Part shown: positions 6,541 through 8,010 of the stretch, one piece after another
How the letters are laid out: each line of letters begins with the position of its first letter
How positions within the stretch are numbered: position 1 is the stretch's first letter
The notes under the pieces: generated by a model
Told to the model about the DNA's origin: nothing
Database searches by the model: none
Seen by the model: only the letters and a program-made list of their open reading frames with translations
Translations under genes and position numbers: made by a program
From: an uncultured Loktanella sp.
GTDB taxonomy: Bacteria; Pseudomonadota; Alphaproteobacteria; Rhodobacterales; Rhodobacteraceae
Assembly: GCA_913061335.1 (NCBI GenBank)
Contig: CAJXTP010000132.1
Coordinates: 1-8,010 of the forward strand
Direction of reading: 5' to 3'
Length of the DNA: 8,010 nucleotides

Positions 6541-7976
6541 CCGATAATCAGACCATTCAGCCCGCGCCATTAGATGTGCGCCCCGTCAAGCGCCCGATCT
6601 GGCAGCGCATTTCGGTTGTCTGGCTGGTGCCTGTGCTTGCCTTAAGTGTGTCGCTGAGTGTCGCGTATTCAAGTTATGTCAATCAGGGTACGTTGATCGA
6701 GATTAGCTTTGAAAACGCGTCAGGTGTGACGGCCGACGAGACGGTGATTAAATACCGTGATGTCATCGTTGGACGCGTCGAAAAGGTCGAATTTGCCGAA
6801 GGTCTAACAGAGGTGTTGGTCCACGCGCGCGTCGATAAGACGGTTGCCCCGTATCTTGATGATGACGCCCAGTTTTGGGTTGTCCGCCCTGATGTGTCGG
6901 TGCGCGGGATTACTGGCCTCGATACCGTTTTGGGCGGTGTATATATTGTCGGATCATGGGACACCGACGCCGACGTTGCCCAATATGAATTTGTCGGGTT
7001 AGAAGACCCGCCGCAGACCCGTTCGGGCCAGCGCGGGACCGTGATATCGTTGCGCGCGCGCGATGGCAGCGCGCTGTCCCAAGGCGCCCCGATCCTGCAT
7101 AAAGGCATTACGGTCGGTGATTTGGGGACGCCGCGACTGTCGTTCAACGGAAAAGACGTCGTTGTTGATGCGTTTGTGCAGTACCCATACGACCAACGCA
7201 TCACGTCCAATACCCGTTTTTGGGACACCTCTGGATTTTCGCTGAGCCTTGGTGCTGGCGGCGTATCGCTGGACGTCAATTCCATCGCGTCATTGATCGA
7301 AGGCGGCATTGCATTTGATACCGTCGTGTCGGGCGGCCGCCCTGTGCGAGACAGTCAAATCTTTGATCTGTTCTTTGACGAAGAAACCGCCCGCAGCAGC
7401 CTTTATTCCAATCCCAATCAGAACGCCGAAGTCTTAAACATTGATGTCCTGTTTGATGGCTCGGTGCGTGGCCTGTCCGCCGGATCAGAGGTTCGGTTCC
7501 AAGGTATCCGTATCGGCACCGTCACTGACCTGAGTGCGATTGTTGTGACTGATCAGCGTGAACAGGCCGTTCGCTTGCGCACAAATTTGGCGATTGAACC
7601 CAGTCGCCTTGGCCTTGGCGCTGACGCGACGCCGGACGATGCGCTCGCATTTCTTGACGGGTTGGTTGCCGATGGCCTGCGTGCCCGCATGATCACTGGC
7701 AATATATTGTCCGGATCGTTGCAAGTTGAGTTGGTCCAAGTTGCCACCGCCCCGCCCGCCATTTTGACCCGCGATGCCGACGGCAAGGCGATTATTCCAA
7801 CGACAAGATCCGAAATAACAGATGTTGCCGCAACGGCAGAGGATGTTCTTGACCGCATCAACGACCTGCCGATTGAGGAGCTGATGTCCGGTGCAATCGA
7901 CATGATGGGCAGCTTTGAGCGGCTGGCGAATGATGAAGATCTGCGCGCGGTTCCGTCGTCGGTCACTGCCCTGCTT
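6537..7976 (+). CDS. pqiB: PqiB, MCE-domain intermembrane transport protein, 3' end missing
   Basis: The 480 genuine codons encode an inner-membrane-anchored periplasmic protein. One N-terminal helix (about 26-48) is followed by three MCE/MlaD domains: about 51-145 (VIKYRDVIVGRVEKVEF), 167-262 (ILHKGITVGDL) and 299-402 (VRFQGIRIGTVTDL). After these comes the start of the C-terminal helical region (about 425-480), which in E. coli PqiB forms a long tube toward the outer membrane. E. coli PqiB has 546 residues, so roughly the last 60-70 are missing. The ATG at 6537 overlaps the preceding stop (ATGA), with AGGA (6523-6526) 10 nt upstream. The open frame continues to a TGA at 7995-7997, but its last six residues (LSLIHI) are encoded by sequencing adapter, so that stop is false. 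A pqiC lipoprotein gene would be expected beyond the contig end. Confidence 0.92.
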
Positions 7977-8009
7977 CTGTCTCTTATACACATCTGACGC
8001 TGCCGACGA
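7977..8009 (-). other. Nextera/Tn5 sequencing adapter left on the contig end
   Basis: Positions 7977-7995 read CTGTCTCTTATACACATCT, the reverse complement of the 19-bp Tn5 mosaic end used in Nextera libraries. The next 14 bases, GACGCTGCCGACGA (7996-8009), complete the reverse complement of the read-1 transposase adapter. The final A at 8010 also fits the adapter construct or is undefined. This is library sequence, not a genomic Tn5 end. Confidence 0.97.
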
Positions 8010-8010
8010 A

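Noticed and set aside
6683..7309. A 208-codon open frame on the minus strand across pqiB
   Set aside because: It is antisense to the clearly recognised MCE domains and has no domain, ribosome binding site or plausible composition of its own.
7485..7993. Minus-strand open frames starting with MYKRQ and MCIRDR
   Set aside because: Their start codons lie inside the sequencing adapter, so they are artefacts antisense to pqiB.
7977..7995. Tn5 mosaic end as evidence for a transposon insertion
   Set aside because: It is followed by the synthetic read-1 adapter tail and then the sequence ends, which fits library adapter and not a genomic transposon.

Overview
The window looks like the end of an assembled contig from an alphaproteobacterium, most likely a marine member of the Rhodobacterales. 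That placement rests on moderate-to-high GC, gene style, a two-gene PqiA arrangement and a BapA-prefix adhesin; it is inference, not a database match. No tRNA, rRNA, CRISPR array, transposase or phage gene is visible.

Left part (1-4264, minus strand). Read right to left this holds a YihY/BrkB-type membrane protein (4264-3404), a 989-residue adhesin (3231-262) and the first 61 codons of a lipoprotein that runs off the left edge (185-1). The adhesin has a BapA-type N-terminal prefix, a ten-unit Asp-Pro-Thr linker, six clear Ig-like domains plus one divergent one, and a C-terminal domain of the kind used as a type I secretion signal. A GC-rich stem-loop lies between the adhesin and the lipoprotein. 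Secretion genes for the adhesin may lie beyond the left edge.

Middle part (4265-5144). A divergent intergenic region with a perfect AT-rich palindrome (4352-4367) separates yihY from a plus-strand P-loop kinase of the uridine kinase/PanK-like (YggC/FrcK-like) superfamily, whose substrate cannot be told from sequence.

Right part (5145-8010, plus strand). This is a Pqi intermembrane lipid-transport operon. The two halves of PqiA are encoded by separate overlapping genes (5279-5935 and 5905-6540). They are followed by the MCE protein PqiB, coupled through an ATGA overlap. A pqiC gene would be expected next.

The last 34 bases are not genomic. Positions 7977-8009 are exactly the Nextera/Tn5 read-1 adapter in reverse complement, plus one base. 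The apparent stop of pqiB at 7997 is therefore an artefact, and the gene is really cut off at 7976. I found no convincing new biological system. The points most worth a second look are the adapter, the adhesin's architecture and repeat tract, and the split pqiA with its non-ATG overlapping start.
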